Positions 36,059 to 45,410 are shown, counted from the stretch's first letter. The stretch: 64,000 nt of DNA from Enterococcus larvae (GCF_017830045.1 NZ_JAEDXU010000001.1:62001-126000), one strand, 5' to 3'. Numbers and translations are program-made. Notes: generated from the sequence alone by a model not told the origin.

Positions 36059-36760
36059 TTGAAAAGCCTTCATTATGCTTTTGCTGATCTATATTACTAC
36101 AAAAAATTTACAATCGTCACAACAATCATATTTTCTGTATTTCTATTGATAATAAATACTGTTCTTAATCTAATCGATCTTAATAAATATTGGATCAATA
36201 AGTTAGTAGCCAGCGGTTCAAACGACTCAGCGCTTCTTTCGTATCAAAGCTGGAACTCTATTTATTCATCAACGTACATAGGTAGTATCATTTTATTTGG
36301 CTTGTTCATCAGTATTGGATTCTTTGTTGAGGGCAACAAAAGAAAAGCACTTGTGCAAAAATGGCGACTGCTTGGCTTTTCCAAAGTATATATTTTGAAA
36401 CAGGTCCTGCTGGAAGTATTGATTATCGCACTGGCTGCTACTCTTATCGTCAGTTCATTTCTAGTTATTTTTCAAAATATGTATGAGTCTGCGTTGTTCC
36501 ACATTCATTCCTTTGCTGAAGTAGAACACCCAATGGCTACTAGCTCGATCATCATTGCCGAGAACCTCCCTACCTCTACAACGGATTCAGTTTATCAGGC
36601 ATCTGGGTTGTTCTCATTCGATATACAGCGACTTTCATTAGTTGATATCTTCGGCAAATTCAATAGAAACAGTGCGGTGCTGATTGGTATCAGTCTTTGT
36701 GTTTCAGCCTTCTTTACCGGATGTGCTCTTTGCAAATCAAAAGTTTCTTTTAGGAAGTGA
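36059..36760 (+). CDS. Small FtsX-like ABC transporter permease
   Basis: A 233-residue membrane protein with four helices (about 16-40, 72-92, 113-138, 205-226). The stretch NKRKALVQKWRLLGFSKVYI leading into a helix is the cytosolic FtsX/MacB signature that contacts the ATPase. Loops outside are short (about 40 and 65 residues), so it is a reduced member. The start is TTG at 36059 with AGAGGTG eight bases upstream. Its stop overlaps the region of the next gene's start, so the pair is translationally coupled. TTGTCA and CATATT 17 bases apart near 35983 may be its promoter. Function is unknown. Confidence 0.75.
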   Translation: MKSLHYAFADLYYYKKFTIVTTIIFSVFLLIINTVLNLIDLNKYWINKLVASGSNDSALLSYQSWNSIYSSTYIGSIILFGLFISIGFFVEGNKRKALVQKWRLLGFSKVYILKQVLLEVLIIALAATLIVSSFLVIFQNMYESALFHIHSFAEVEHPMATSSIIIAENLPTSTTDSVYQASGLFSFDIQRLSLVDIFGKFNRNSAVLIGISLCVSAFFTGCALCKSKVSFRK

Positions 36761-36765
36761 TTAGC

Positions 36766-37311
36766 TTGAAAACGATCGAACATTATCAAACATTCATCCA
36801 GCAGTTTTCTCAACCGGATGAACATAAAGTTTTTGCAGTTCTTAAGGACAAAGAACAGATAGTAACGGAATTACCAGATTTCATTGAAGCAGCGCTTCAG
36901 CAAAACCAAATAAAGGAAATTGGTTTTTTATTAGACGACTCTGCTTTCTTTCCATCCTTTTCATTGACTGACAATCTCTTCATTTGCAGCTCCATTAAAG
37001 ATCGTCAGCGAAAATCCGTGTTAAAGGAATGGGCAGTTCTTCTTGAATTGCCAATGAGTATTTTTTCAGATTCCTTTGACAATCTATCAACCTTTCAGCA
37101 AGTAAAGCTTCAATTGCTGCAGCTTATTTTAGCAGATAAGAAGAAGATTATTTTAGCAAATGACTTTTCCAAGCTGTCTGTATATGAAAAGCAGTGTCTG
37201 TTTCCCTTATTAAAGGAATTGGCAACCAAGACATCTATTTCATTCTGGCTAATCACAGATGATCAAAAAATCGCTGACAGCCCGTATATAGATGAAACGA
37301 TTGTCGCGTAA
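36766..37311 (+). CDS. Degenerate ABC ATPase-like protein lacking catalytic motifs
   Basis: The order of elements follows an ABC nucleotide-binding domain, but every catalytic motif is altered. Where Walker A should be there is VFAVLKDKEQIVTEL (about 22-36) without GKS/T. The Q-loop region reads GFLLDDSAFFPSFSLTDNL. The signature is LSTFQQ (107-112) instead of LSGGQ. Walker B ends IILANDF (128-134) instead of a DE pair. The switch histidine is replaced in WLITDD (161-166). It should not hydrolyse ATP. I chose TTG at 36766 behind AGGAAGTG; a GTG at 36757 is the alternative. The gene is coupled to the permease. It is not frameshifted, so it looks selected rather than decayed. Confidence 0.65.
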   Translation: MKTIEHYQTFIQQFSQPDEHKVFAVLKDKEQIVTELPDFIEAALQQNQIKEIGFLLDDSAFFPSFSLTDNLFICSSIKDRQRKSVLKEWAVLLELPMSIFSDSFDNLSTFQQVKLQLLQLILADKKKIILANDFSKLSVYEKQCLFPLLKELATKTSISFWLITDDQKIADSPYIDETIVA

Positions 37312-37350
37312 GTAATAGAACATCTTTTCAGATTAACATAAGATATAAAG

Positions 37351-37400
37351 AAAAAGACTTTAGAACTCCTGCAGCTGCAGAAGGCTTCTAAAGTCTTTTT
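37351..37400. terminator. Bidirectional terminator after the ABC-like pair
   Basis: AAAAAGACTTTAGAA and TTCTAAAGTCTTTTT are perfect 15-bp arms; an inner CTGCAGCTGCAG palindrome extends the hairpin. Confidence 0.92.
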
Positions 37401-37420
37401 GTGTCTTTTCATGGAGAAAA

Positions 37421-37454
37421 ATACCTGAGGCTTATAATTACTAGCCTCAGGTAT
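37421..37454 (-). terminator. Terminator of the two-component operon
   Basis: ATACCTGAGGCT and AGCCTCAGGTAT (12 bp), followed on the minus strand by TTTTTCTCC, immediately after the histidine kinase stop codon. Confidence 0.9.
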
Positions 37455-37458
37455 CTTC

Positions 37459-38925
37459 TTATTCTTCTATCTCGATATCCGGGAAGGTGATGGTAAATGT
37501 CGTTCCTTTACCAAGTTCACTTTCCACAGAAACTTTCCCTTTATGAAGGCGAACTAGCTGCTCAACAATCGGCAGTCCCAACCCTGATTCTCCATATTTA
37601 GTATTTTTTCTTGATGGATCTGCTTTATAATAGCGATCCCATATATTGACCAGCTGTTCTTCACTCATCCCGATACCAGTATCGGATATCTTAACGATTG
37701 TTTCCAGATACCCTTTTTCTACCTGAACACGTATCTCGCCGTCCTTGGTAAATTGAATGGCATTTTGAAGAATGTTAACAATGATCTGTACAAAACGGTC
37801 ATAATCAGCAAATACTTCTACAGAGTCCTCAGTCTCTAAATGAAGAGTATCTCCTGCTGCTTCAGCCTTTTTGCTTAATTGTGTGAAGATGCTTTTAATC
37901 GCTTCAACAGCGTCAAATTTCTTCACTACGATACTGATTTGATCGGTTCGTATCTTTTCGTAATCCAGATTTTCATTCACCAGACGAATCAGACGTGCTG
38001 TTTCATTTTGCATCAATTTAAGTGCATTCGCTTTTTGATTTTCAGGGATTGCGTCGTACTCCAAACCTTCAAGTAATCCGTTGATCGTTGTCAGCGGTGT
38101 ACGCATTTCATGGGAAGCATCCGCCATAAACTGCCTGCGTCGCTCTTCCTGCCGTTCGATTTCCAGCTGCGATTCCGCTAGTGACTCGGCCATTTTATTG
38201 AAGTCTTCAGCTAAGTCATCGAACTCATCTTTATCGTGAACATCCAGCTTGATATCAAAGTTTCCGCTAGTGATTTCCCTCGTTGCTTTACGCATTCGAT
38301 TGATCCGCTTCACCTGAAACGCAGCCAGACCATAGCTGACAAACAATGCTACAACACTGGAAATCAAGAAGCCCTTAAACAGATTTGACGTTACCTGAGC
38401 AACACTGTCCGACACATTTTTAGCTGGCTGAGTTACTACAAGGTAGCCAACAAGATTTTGACTTTCTGAGTTATTGTAAGATACTGTCAGCATCACTGGC
38501 GACAATACGTAGGAGGTTGCTTGTTTATTCCCATACAAATCCTTATCAATCGTTTTATAGACGCGCTCCCCCTTCGACAGTGTCTTAAATTCTTCTTTCG
38601 AAATAGAAAAATCTAGCGGCTCATCCGTTACTTGAGGGAACTGGCGCTCCATGTTCACATCAAAGTAAACAAACTGCACATTCTGATTTCTTAGAATATC
38701 CTCTGTCAATTGAAAAGCTGCATTGACTCTCATCTGCTCTGTCGGTAAAGACTCGTTGAAATAAGCCTTTGCCCGCAGTGCTTCCTCTGCATAGCCGTAC
38801 AATCGCTCATAATTATCTTCCTGCATCGTCGTTTTCGTCAATTGTGTAAATGACGTTCCGATAATGATGATGATCAAAATAATGATTCCCCAAAAAGCTA
38901 ACAGCTGTTGATACAAGTATTTCAT
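37459..38925 (-). CDS. Two-component sensor histidine kinase
   Basis: A 488-residue membrane sensor: helix (8-28), extracellular sensory domain of about 155 residues, second helix (183-203), HAMP (about 205-255), dimerisation domain with H272 in ASHEMRTPLTT, and an ATPase domain with NILQNAIQF (N box), DTGIGM (G1) and GLGLPIV (G2). All catalytic motifs are intact. Its ATG overlaps the regulator's stop by four bases. By its position near ltaS it may correspond to the YclK-type kinase of E. faecalis, but that is from memory of gene order. The signal is unknown. Confidence 0.92.
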   Translation of the reverse strand: MKYLYQQLLAFWGIIILIIIIIGTSFTQLTKTTMQEDNYERLYGYAEEALRAKAYFNESLPTEQMRVNAAFQLTEDILRNQNVQFVYFDVNMERQFPQVTDEPLDFSISKEEFKTLSKGERVYKTIDKDLYGNKQATSYVLSPVMLTVSYNNSESQNLVGYLVVTQPAKNVSDSVAQVTSNLFKGFLISSVVALFVSYGLAAFQVKRINRMRKATREITSGNFDIKLDVHDKDEFDDLAEDFNKMAESLAESQLEIERQEERRRQFMADASHEMRTPLTTINGLLEGLEYDAIPENQKANALKLMQNETARLIRLVNENLDYEKIRTDQISIVVKKFDAVEAIKSIFTQLSKKAEAAGDTLHLETEDSVEVFADYDRFVQIIVNILQNAIQFTKDGEIRVQVEKGYLETIVKISDTGIGMSEEQLVNIWDRYYKADPSRKNTKYGESGLGLPIVEQLVRLHKGKVSVESELGKGTTFTITFPDIEIEE

Positions 38926-39641
38926 GAAGAAACACCGGAGTCATCAAATTTGTAACCGACTCCCCAAACTGTTTGGATTACCTGTGGACCCACTTTTTCG
39001 ATTTTTTGTCTCAGCTTTTTAATATGAGCATCAACTGTTCGCTCATCACCAAAGTATTGATAATCCCAAACCATCTCCAATAGCTGTTCTCTGGAGAAAA
39101 CCTGACGTGGTTTCTTTGCCAGCGTATAAAGTAGATCGAATTCTTTAGGTGTCAGCCCTTCAATCAGCTGATCATCCAAGTAAGCCTCTCTGGTTTTCGT
39201 ATTCATTTTGAAATGCTGCGTCACAACGTCAAAGGTTTCATCTGACTGATCTCCTTCACCTACGTGCTCCACCAGCTCAGAACGTCTGTGGAGAGCCTTC
39301 ATTCGTGCAATCAAGGTTAACGGACTAAAGGGCTTCGTTACATAATCATCTGCCCCCATTTCCAGACCAATTACCTGATCGCTTTCCGAATCTCTCGCTG
39401 TCAGCATGATGATCGGCACCGAGTGGGATACCTTACGGATCTCCCGACAAACGGTCATCCCATCCATTGACGGCAAGTTCAAATCCAGCGTGATCATATC
39501 CCATTTTTCAGGATTCTCCATAAAGGTATCCAACCCTTTTTTTCCGTCATACTCGAATACAGCTTCCCAACCTTCATTCAGGAAAAACATCTGCATCATT
39601 TCTGAAACTGATTCATTATCTTCTATCATTAATACGTTCAT
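38922..39641 (-). CDS. OmpR-family response regulator
   Basis: A 239-residue regulator with receiver domain (1-118; acidic pocket E7-D8, phosphoacceptor D53, T/S and K in MLTARD and VTKPFSP) and a C-terminal winged helix (about 145-235) with LTPKEFDLLYTLAKKP and RTVDAHIKKLRQKI. It is the first gene of the operon with its kinase. A candidate target is the tandem repeat upstream of ltaS, whose 10-base period suits this family. Possibly YclR-like by position; not certain. Confidence 0.93.
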   Translation of the reverse strand: MNVLMIEDNESVSEMMQMFFLNEGWEAVFEYDGKKGLDTFMENPEKWDMITLDLNLPSMDGMTVCREIRKVSHSVPIIMLTARDSESDQVIGLEMGADDYVTKPFSPLTLIARMKALHRRSELVEHVGEGDQSDETFDVVTQHFKMNTKTREAYLDDQLIEGLTPKEFDLLYTLAKKPRQVFSREQLLEMVWDYQYFGDERTVDAHIKKLRQKIEKVGPQVIQTVWGVGYKFDDSGVSS

Positions 39642-39879
39642 AATCGTTCCTCATTCCTTTACCAACAGTAATTATATACTCACTAAATAATTCGCTGCAT
39701 GGGAACTATTGATTCCCCTCTGCACAAAAAATAGAGCGCCTTTTCCTTGTTTTTTTATTTAGTCGTATTCATCTATAAGTATACTCTAAAAAACCCGCGG
39801 CTCCAATAAATTCTATCTTTCTTCAAGAAAGGTTTGCTATTTATTCATCAATAGACATGATTTTCAGACATAAAAAAAG

Positions 39880-39901
39880 CCAACTCCTATTTAGAAGTCG
39901 G
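39880..39901 (-). terminator. Terminator overlapping the end of a small gene
   Basis: CCGACTTC and GGAGTTGG (8 bp, two G-U) in the leftward RNA, followed by CTTTTTTTATG; the stop TAG lies in the loop side. Confidence 0.65.
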
Positions 39902-40075
39902 GATTTTTTTCTTCTTCCGGTTTTGATAGAAACAGATTGCTCCACCTGTCATCTGCAACAGCAGTACTGCACCAAGTAATACGCTCAAAAAGAAATGCTC
40001 TTGGAGAAGAGCCCTCCTGAGTAACACCAGTACAATCAAACTACTTGCTGAATACAATGACCATTGTTTATCCAT
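39887..40075 (-). CDS. Small two-helix membrane protein
   Basis: From the ATG at 40075 (AAAGGGG upstream, spacing slightly long) the product is 62 residues with two hydrophobic stretches (about 8-24 and 30-52) and a KKKK-containing C terminus predicted inside. A longer frame to 40111 is possible. No family is recognised. Its terminator overlaps the stop codon, which supports a real transcription unit. Confidence 0.5.
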   Translation of the reverse strand: MDKQWSLYSASSLIVLVLLRRALLQEHFFLSVLLGAVLLLQMTGGAICFYQNRKKKKIPTSK

Positions 40076-40515
40076 GTCCAAAAGACCCCTTTGATTTGCT
40101 ACGTCAAGCATAGGACTTTTCTAAATAAAAATCAAGTAGATTCAAGTAAATCACCAATTAAATTAAAAAAGTCTCATGGATAAAAATTGCTCTTCTTTAG
40201 GAAGTATCTTAACATGCTAGCAGCAAATTTTCTGGGGAACACATTGCCATACATACTTGCTTGTATACCACATAAGCTGTGTTTTCTTTCTGTCATAAAT
40301 CAAAGCTTTGATATATGAGAAGCGACCTTTGCCTAAAGTGCATAATAAAGGAATTAGCTGCAGTTGGTATTTCTTTAATCGGATGTATCTAGCTTTCCAC
40401 CAAAATTCTTGAAAATTTCGAATACCTCAAGCATTTTCAGATACGCCCTAGTTTCACTCTTTCACGAAAAATGGTAAACTGATTTTGTTATCTATCACAA
40501 CTACCAGAGGTAATT
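40076..40515. other. 440-bp gap before the ThrE genes
   Basis: No gene seen. It holds a 14-bp palindrome ATCAAAGCTTTGAT (40299-40312), then ATGAGAAGCGACCTTTG (40315), nearly repeated at 45309. TAAACT near 40476 could be the -10 box for the exporter operon, but the -35 is weak. Confidence 0.4.
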
Positions 40516-41277
40516 ATGGAAAAAACTATAGAAAAAGAAATACAGCTTTTATTTGATATTTGTTTGACTGCCGGAAGGATCATGATGGAAAATGGTTCCG
40601 AGGTTTATCGAACGGAGGACACAATGAATCGTATTGCTGCTAATGCCGGGCATCCCGACAGCGTGACCCACGTTACTGTGACAGGCATATTTATAGGCTT
40701 GCGCTCAATGCCTTACACTCAGCTGGAAAATGTAACGGAACGTCGCATGAATTTAGAAAAGGTAGCTGCCGTTAATCATCTCTCCAGACAGTATGAACAG
40801 CAAGAACTGAGCTTGCTGGAGCTTCATCAAAAACTAAAAAAAGTGGACGTCGAAACACCAAGTTTTCCAATTCCGCTGCAAATATTTTCTGCCGGGATCG
40901 TCAGCTGTACATTGATGTATATCTTCAGTCTTTCAATGCAGGATTTCGCTGCTGCTTTTTTTGTAGGGATGTTGGGCTTTACTGTCTCTTATTTAATCAA
41001 AAAATATTTAAAGATGAAGTTTATGGATGATTTTGTCGCATCTGTCGTCATCGGTCTGTCCGCTTATTTGTTAGTCAGTCTTCAGCTGGCTAGTAATATC
41101 GATAACATCATTATCGGCTCTGTTATGCCCCTTGTTCCAGGTGTTGCAATTACCAATGCCTTTCGGGATATTTTAGCCGGACATCTGATCAGCGGGATGG
41201 CAAGGGTAACGGAAGCCTTATTTGTTGCCGGTTCGATCGGTATAGGTATCGCAATGGTTTTTATCTTATTTTTGTAG
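40516..41277 (+). CDS. Threonine/serine exporter, ThrE N-terminal half
   Basis: In many Firmicutes the ThrE amino-acid exporter is split into two proteins; this is the larger (DUF1212/ThrE). Residues 1-110 are the cytosolic domain with GRIMMENGSEVYRTEDTMNR, a well conserved family motif, and the remainder has five helices with PLVPGVAITNAFRDILAGH in a re-entrant-like segment. AGAGGTAATT lies before the ATG. The partner starts 12 bases after its stop. Export of Thr/Ser is inferred from the family; the substrate is not shown. Confidence 0.88.
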   Translation: MEKTIEKEIQLLFDICLTAGRIMMENGSEVYRTEDTMNRIAANAGHPDSVTHVTVTGIFIGLRSMPYTQLENVTERRMNLEKVAAVNHLSRQYEQQELSLLELHQKLKKVDVETPSFPIPLQIFSAGIVSCTLMYIFSLSMQDFAAAFFVGMLGFTVSYLIKKYLKMKFMDDFVASVVIGLSAYLLVSLQLASNIDNIIIGSVMPLVPGVAITNAFRDILAGHLISGMARVTEALFVAGSIGIGIAMVFILFL

Positions 41278-41289
41278 GGAGAATAATAC

Positions 41290-41739
41290 ATGAACATTCT
41301 TTTACAGTTTTTATTCAGCTATATGGGTACTGTCGCCTTTGGAGTCATTACCAATATTCCCAGAAAGGCGCTTAATGTCTGCGGACTTACTGGTGCTACA
41401 GGATGGCTGATTTTCATATTTACCAGAGAGCTGGAAGCCGGTGATGCCTTTGCCAACTTCTTCAGCTCCCTTTGTATCGGTCTACTCAGTATTTACTTCT
41501 CTAGAAAAAAGAAAATGCCGACGATTATCTTCAATATCCCTAGTCTGGTTCCCTTAGTTCCCGGCGGACCTGCTTATCAGGCTGTCAGAAGCTTTGTCTT
41601 AGATAACTACATCTCAGGGCTTCATAGCATGATGATTGTAATCATGACAGCGGGATCGATTGCTGCAGGGTTCATGGTTACCAATATGGTGGAACGGCTG
41701 TTAAAACGGATGGCCGCAAAGAAGAGTCGACAGACTTAA
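41290..41739 (+). CDS. Threonine/serine exporter, ThrE C-terminal half
   Basis: A 149-residue membrane protein (DUF3815/ThrE_2) with four to five helices. The motifs GVITNIPRKALNVCGLTGATGW and the loop LVPLVPGGPAYQAV, shortened here, are characteristic of the smaller ThrE subunit and mirror the PLVPG element of its partner. GGGAGAAT precedes the ATG at 41290. It is coupled to the first half and followed by repeat copy C. Confidence 0.88.
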   Translation: MNILLQFLFSYMGTVAFGVITNIPRKALNVCGLTGATGWLIFIFTRELEAGDAFANFFSSLCIGLLSIYFSRKKKMPTIIFNIPSLVPLVPGGPAYQAVRSFVLDNYISGLHSMMIVIMTAGSIAAGFMVTNMVERLLKRMAAKKSRQT

Positions 41740-41779
41740 AATACTTGATTGACCAGCATTTTATACGAAAAATAAAAAA

Positions 41780-41952
41780 GAGAGTGGGACAATAATCTGT
41801 TGCCACTCTTTTCCATACCCTAAATCCGAATAAACGGCGAGTCAGAAGTAGCTCCTACGACAATAAGCCGGAATTCAACAAAAATTTGTGAAACAATTTT
41901 CGTGAATTCCGGCTTATTGCTTGTAGCTAAACACTTCTGTCTCAGCCTCTTT
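41780..41952. repeat. 173-bp intergenic repeat, copy C
   Basis: Identical to copy B over 173 bases. It fills the gap between convergent genes, ending 15 bases before the SRPBCC stop codon, and its hairpins may terminate both transcripts. Confidence 0.95.
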
Positions 41953-41967
41953 TCTCTATTTTTAAAT

Positions 41968-42465
41968 CTATAGTTTTTCTTTCTCTTCACTCAGCTGCTT
42001 TTGTTCCGCCATCAACTGTTTCATTTCTTCAGCTTTTTTCTTGATACATTCGGCGGTAAAACTCACTTCATGCTTTTCTGCTGCGCCCTTCAGTCTTTTC
42101 AGCTCATAATGCCATCCTGCCAGATCCTGATAGAGATTAGGAAAGCTTAGCGGCAGCCGTTCCAAAAATGCCAGACTTGTTTCTCCCGGATGTACTTCCT
42201 TTAAGCGAAAGCTCACTTCTCCGGAATCCCACATCAGCTTGAGATGCTCCTGTTCCTCATATACCAAAACAGCCATCTCCGCTTTAAATCCATCGGCCTC
42301 AAAGGTCAGCATATTATCTGAAGCAAGATGCTCCGCTTTTAATTCAGGGAACCATTTCGCTAATCCTTCAGTCGTTGTCAACAGCTTCCAGACTTCAGAA
42401 ACATCCGCTTGTATTACCAGCTCTGTCTGAAAACAAATGTTTCCCTCCTGATGGTATAATTTCAT
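41968..42465 (-). CDS. SRPBCC (AHSA1-like) domain protein
   Basis: A 165-residue protein with the START/Bet v1 fold: the first strand TELVIQADVSEVWKLLTT with TEGLAKWFPE is the classical AHSA1 opening, and the long C-terminal helix SFPNLYQDLAGWHYELKRLK follows. A charged E/K tail ends the protein. Such proteins bind hydrophobic ligands or act as Hsp90-type co-factors; no specific role is known here. AGAAGGAT overlaps the start at 42465. Confidence 0.87.
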   Translation of the reverse strand: MKLYHQEGNICFQTELVIQADVSEVWKLLTTTEGLAKWFPELKAEHLASDNMLTFEADGFKAEMAVLVYEEQEHLKLMWDSGEVSFRLKEVHPGETSLAFLERLPLSFPNLYQDLAGWHYELKRLKGAAEKHEVSFTAECIKKKAEEMKQLMAEQKQLSEEKEKL

Positions 42466-42623
42466 ATCCTTCTCCCCCTTTTTACATCCCCATCATAGCA
42501 CACTCTTTTATACTTCGTGGTATAAAGAAGCTCACCAGCTCAATAGAGATAGAATATTTCCCATGATCCCTTAGTAATACTTGATTCAATATTCAATCTA
42601 TCTAATTTTGCTGCAGCAGTTAC

Positions 42624-43133
42624 TCAATCATCATTCAGCGCTGTAAATTGAAAGGAGCCAATGTTTTCTGCCTTTACTCGTATGGCATAGAACGCTTGAA
42701 AAGCTGCTGGCTCATTTAAAATATTATCCTGCATATTCTTCAATTTCCTTTTCCCTACTCGTCTGTCCAACACTGCAAAGACTCTTACTAAAGGATCATT
42801 ACTTTCTAAGCTGGTTTCAATACTTTGATTATCAAATTCAGCAAAAGCTGCATAAAAACTCTGCTGGTCAAATGCTCCTAAGCTCACTGTATCATCCACA
42901 TAAGCTGATTCAGAGGTTACAGAATCATTCTCTCTTGAAAAAGATTTTGTGTTTAACCATGTATCCCAATAACATCCCTTTATTATTTCTTTCCCATCAT
43001 ATCTAATGGCCGCCCGTCCGTTATGATCAGGGCTTTTACTGTAAGAGGTCGCATAATAGTGGATATGCCCCCGCAAGTTTTCCGCTAAATACTCTTTTTC
43101 TAATTTATTTCTTATCCCGCTCCAAGTAGCCAT
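42624..43133 (-). CDS. Conserved hypothetical protein, SF0329-like
   Basis: The ATG at 43133 has GGAGGTG just upstream, whereas the ATG 17 codons earlier has no ribosome site; the product is 169 residues. The opening WSGIRNKLEKEYLAENLRGH and the pattern R-x-x-I-R-Y-D-G-K-E-I followed by a W-rich segment resemble the SF0329 family of unknown function. The C-terminal half includes DPLVRVFAVLDRRVGKR. No signal peptide. It is transcribed alone between typA and the SRPBCC gene. Confidence 0.7.
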   Translation of the reverse strand: MATWSGIRNKLEKEYLAENLRGHIHYYATSYSKSPDHNGRAAIRYDGKEIIKGCYWDTWLNTKSFSRENDSVTSESAYVDDTVSLGAFDQQSFYAAFAEFDNQSIETSLESNDPLVRVFAVLDRRVGKRKLKNMQDNILNEPAAFQAFYAIRVKAENIGSFQFTALNDD

Positions 43134-43267
43134 TGGCACCTCCAATAAATTTGATTGCTCTCTACTTAGTATATACTTATTCATTTTAAAGATGAATACC
43201 CGACAACATGTAGAATTTTTTCATTCATGACAAGAAGTAGTTACATTTCCTAATTTTTGACAAAAAA

Positions 43268-43301
43268 AGCAGCACAGTGGAATACGCCCACATGTACTGC
43301 T
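43268..43301 (-). terminator. Intrinsic terminator of typA
   Basis: AGCAGTACATGTGG and CCACTGTGCTGCT form an imperfect stem in the leftward RNA, followed by TTTTTTTG. Confidence 0.85.
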
Positions 43302-43320
43302 TATACTTATTCAGTTCTGA

Positions 43321-45162
43321 TTAATCTGCTTTTTTCTTTTTCTTAGAAGCTTTTTCACGTTCGTTTTTATTCAAGATCTGTTTACGCAGACGGATACTTT
43401 CAGGAGTTACCTCACAATATTCATCTTCGTTCAAGAATTCTAAAGATTCTTCCAAAGTCAACAGCTTAGGTCTCTTGATAACAGACGTTTGGTCCTTATT
43501 GGCTGAACGTACGTTAGTCATTTGTTTCGCCTTCGTAATATTCACCGTTAAGTCATTATCACGGTTATTTTCACCGATGATCATACCTTCATATACTTCA
43601 GTACCCGGCTCAACAAACACGGTTCCACGCTCTTCAATACTCATGATACTGTAAGTTGTTGCTTTACCAGTATCAATAGAAACCAACGCGCCCTGGTGAC
43701 GTCCGCCAATTGTTCCTTGAATCATTGGCAGATATTGATCGAAGGTGTGGTGCATGATTCCATATCCTCTAGTCATAGAAAGGAACTCAGTTGTATAGCC
43801 GATCAAACCACGTGCAGGTGCAAGGAAAATCAGACGAATCTGTCCATTTCCAGTATGGATCATATCTTGCATTTCACCTTTACGTTGGCTTAATGATTCG
43901 ATGATGCTTCCCATGTATTCTTCAGGTGTATCAATTTGAACACGTTCAAACGGCTCGCATTTCACGCCTTCGATTTCACGTTCGATAACTTCCGGACGAG
44001 AAACTTGCAGCTCATATCCTTCACGACGCATATTCTCAATCAGAATAGACAAGTGAAGCTCACCACGACCTGAAACAGTCCAAGCATCGGGAGAGTCAGT
44101 AGGATCAACACGTAAAGATACATCTGTTTGTAATTGAGACATCAAACGTTCTTCAATTTTTCTAGATGTAACGAATTTCCCTTCTCTTCCGGCGAACGGA
44201 GAGTTGTTCACAAGGAATGTCATTTGCAACGTTGGTTCGTCAATATGCAGGATTGGTAGTCCATCTTGATGATCAACTGGTGTTACTGTTTCCCCAACAA
44301 AGATATCTTCCATACCGGAAACAGCGATCAAATCGCCTGCTTTTGCTTCTTGGATTTCAAGACGTTGAAGACCAAAGAAACCAAACAATTTCGTCACACG
44401 GAATTTCTTCACACTGCCGTCAAGTTTCATCAATGCAACCTGATCACCAACTTTTACAGATCCACGGAAGACACGACCGATACCGATACGTCCAACATAG
44501 TCATTATAATCAAGCAACGAAACTTGGAATTGCAATGGCTCATCGCTATTATCAACGGGAGCAGGGATATGTTCAATAATTGTATCAAAAATCGGGCTCA
44601 TTGTTTTTTCCTGATTTGCAGGATCATCCGACAAGCTTGAGGTACCGTTGATTGCAGAAGTATAGATAACTGGGAATTCCAGCTGATCTTCGTCTGCACC
44701 CAATTCGATAAACAATTCAAGTACTTCATCTACTACATGCTCGGGACGTGCCGAAGGCTTGTCGATCTTGTTTACTACTACGATTGGTGTCAAATGCTGT
44801 TCCAATGCTTTTTTCAATACAAAACGTGTTTGCGGCATTGTTCCTTCATAGGCATCAACTACTAGTAATACACCATCAACCATTTTCATGATACGCTCTA
44901 CTTCTCCACCGAAGTCCGCGTGTCCAGGTGTATCCATGATGTTGACTCTTGTTCCTTGATAATCAACAGCTGTGTTCTTAGCTAAGATCGTGATTCCACG
45001 CTCTTTCTCAATTGCATTGGAGTCCATCGCGCGTTCCTGTAATTGCGTGTGTCCATCTAATGTATCTGATTGTTTCAGTAATTCATCTACTAGGGTTGTT
45101 TTTCCGTGGTCAACGTGGGCAATAATTGCGACGTTACGGATATCATTTCTATAATTTACCAT
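43321..45162 (-). CDS. typA: Translational GTPase TypA/BipA
   Basis: A ribosome-associated GTPase that helps 50S assembly and growth at low temperature or stress. GTPase motifs are AHVDHGKT (G1), DTPGHADF (G3) and NKID (G4). EF-G-like domains II, III and V follow, then the TypA-specific C-terminal domain. The ATG at 45162 has AAGGAG six bases before it, so the six codons upstream are probably not used; 613 residues is the normal size. The last 15 residues are a lysine-rich tail. A 19-bp perfect inverted repeat lies about 80 bases upstream. Confidence 0.96.
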   Translation of the reverse strand: MVNYRNDIRNVAIIAHVDHGKTTLVDELLKQSDTLDGHTQLQERAMDSNAIEKERGITILAKNTAVDYQGTRVNIMDTPGHADFGGEVERIMKMVDGVLLVVDAYEGTMPQTRFVLKKALEQHLTPIVVVNKIDKPSARPEHVVDEVLELFIELGADEDQLEFPVIYTSAINGTSSLSDDPANQEKTMSPIFDTIIEHIPAPVDNSDEPLQFQVSLLDYNDYVGRIGIGRVFRGSVKVGDQVALMKLDGSVKKFRVTKLFGFFGLQRLEIQEAKAGDLIAVSGMEDIFVGETVTPVDHQDGLPILHIDEPTLQMTFLVNNSPFAGREGKFVTSRKIEERLMSQLQTDVSLRVDPTDSPDAWTVSGRGELHLSILIENMRREGYELQVSRPEVIEREIEGVKCEPFERVQIDTPEEYMGSIIESLSQRKGEMQDMIHTGNGQIRLIFLAPARGLIGYTTEFLSMTRGYGIMHHTFDQYLPMIQGTIGGRHQGALVSIDTGKATTYSIMSIEERGTVFVEPGTEVYEGMIIGENNRDNDLTVNITKAKQMTNVRSANKDQTSVIKRPKLLTLEESLEFLNEDEYCEVTPESIRLRKQILNKNEREKASKKKKKAD

Positions 45163-45240
45163 TGTTTGCTCCTTATCCATTGCTTACTGTGCCTGTTCAT
45201 CTAAATCCGACTGTTTATTATAACAAATTTTTTTCATGAA

Positions 45241-45285
45241 ATATAGTCTAAAGTTTTCAGAAACCATGAAAACTTTAGACTATAT
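45241..45285. repeat. Perfect 19-bp inverted repeat upstream of typA
   Basis: The arms occupy 45241-45259 and 45267-45285 and are exact reverse complements (ATATAGTCTAAAGTTTTCA in the left arm), with a 7-base loop. It is next to a TATAAT (minus strand, near 45222) that may be the typA -10 box, and there is no good U-tract. Confidence 0.85.
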
Positions 45286-45410
45286 AAATTCTGTAAAAGA
45301 TTCTTTGCATGAAAAGCGACCTTTGTCCTTAATATAAACAACGAATCGACTCATTCTTTTACAGGAATTATATACTTGCTGATTTCTTGTGGATAACGAC
45401 TGATTTTATT

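Noticed and set aside
36757-36765. GTG at 36757 as start of the ABC-like protein
   Set aside because: The TTG at 36766 is better spaced from AGGAAGTG; the difference is only three residues and remains open.
44217-44640. Two frames of over 120 codons antisense to typA
   Set aside because: Opposite-strand shadows of a highly conserved gene, with unnatural composition and no ribosome site.
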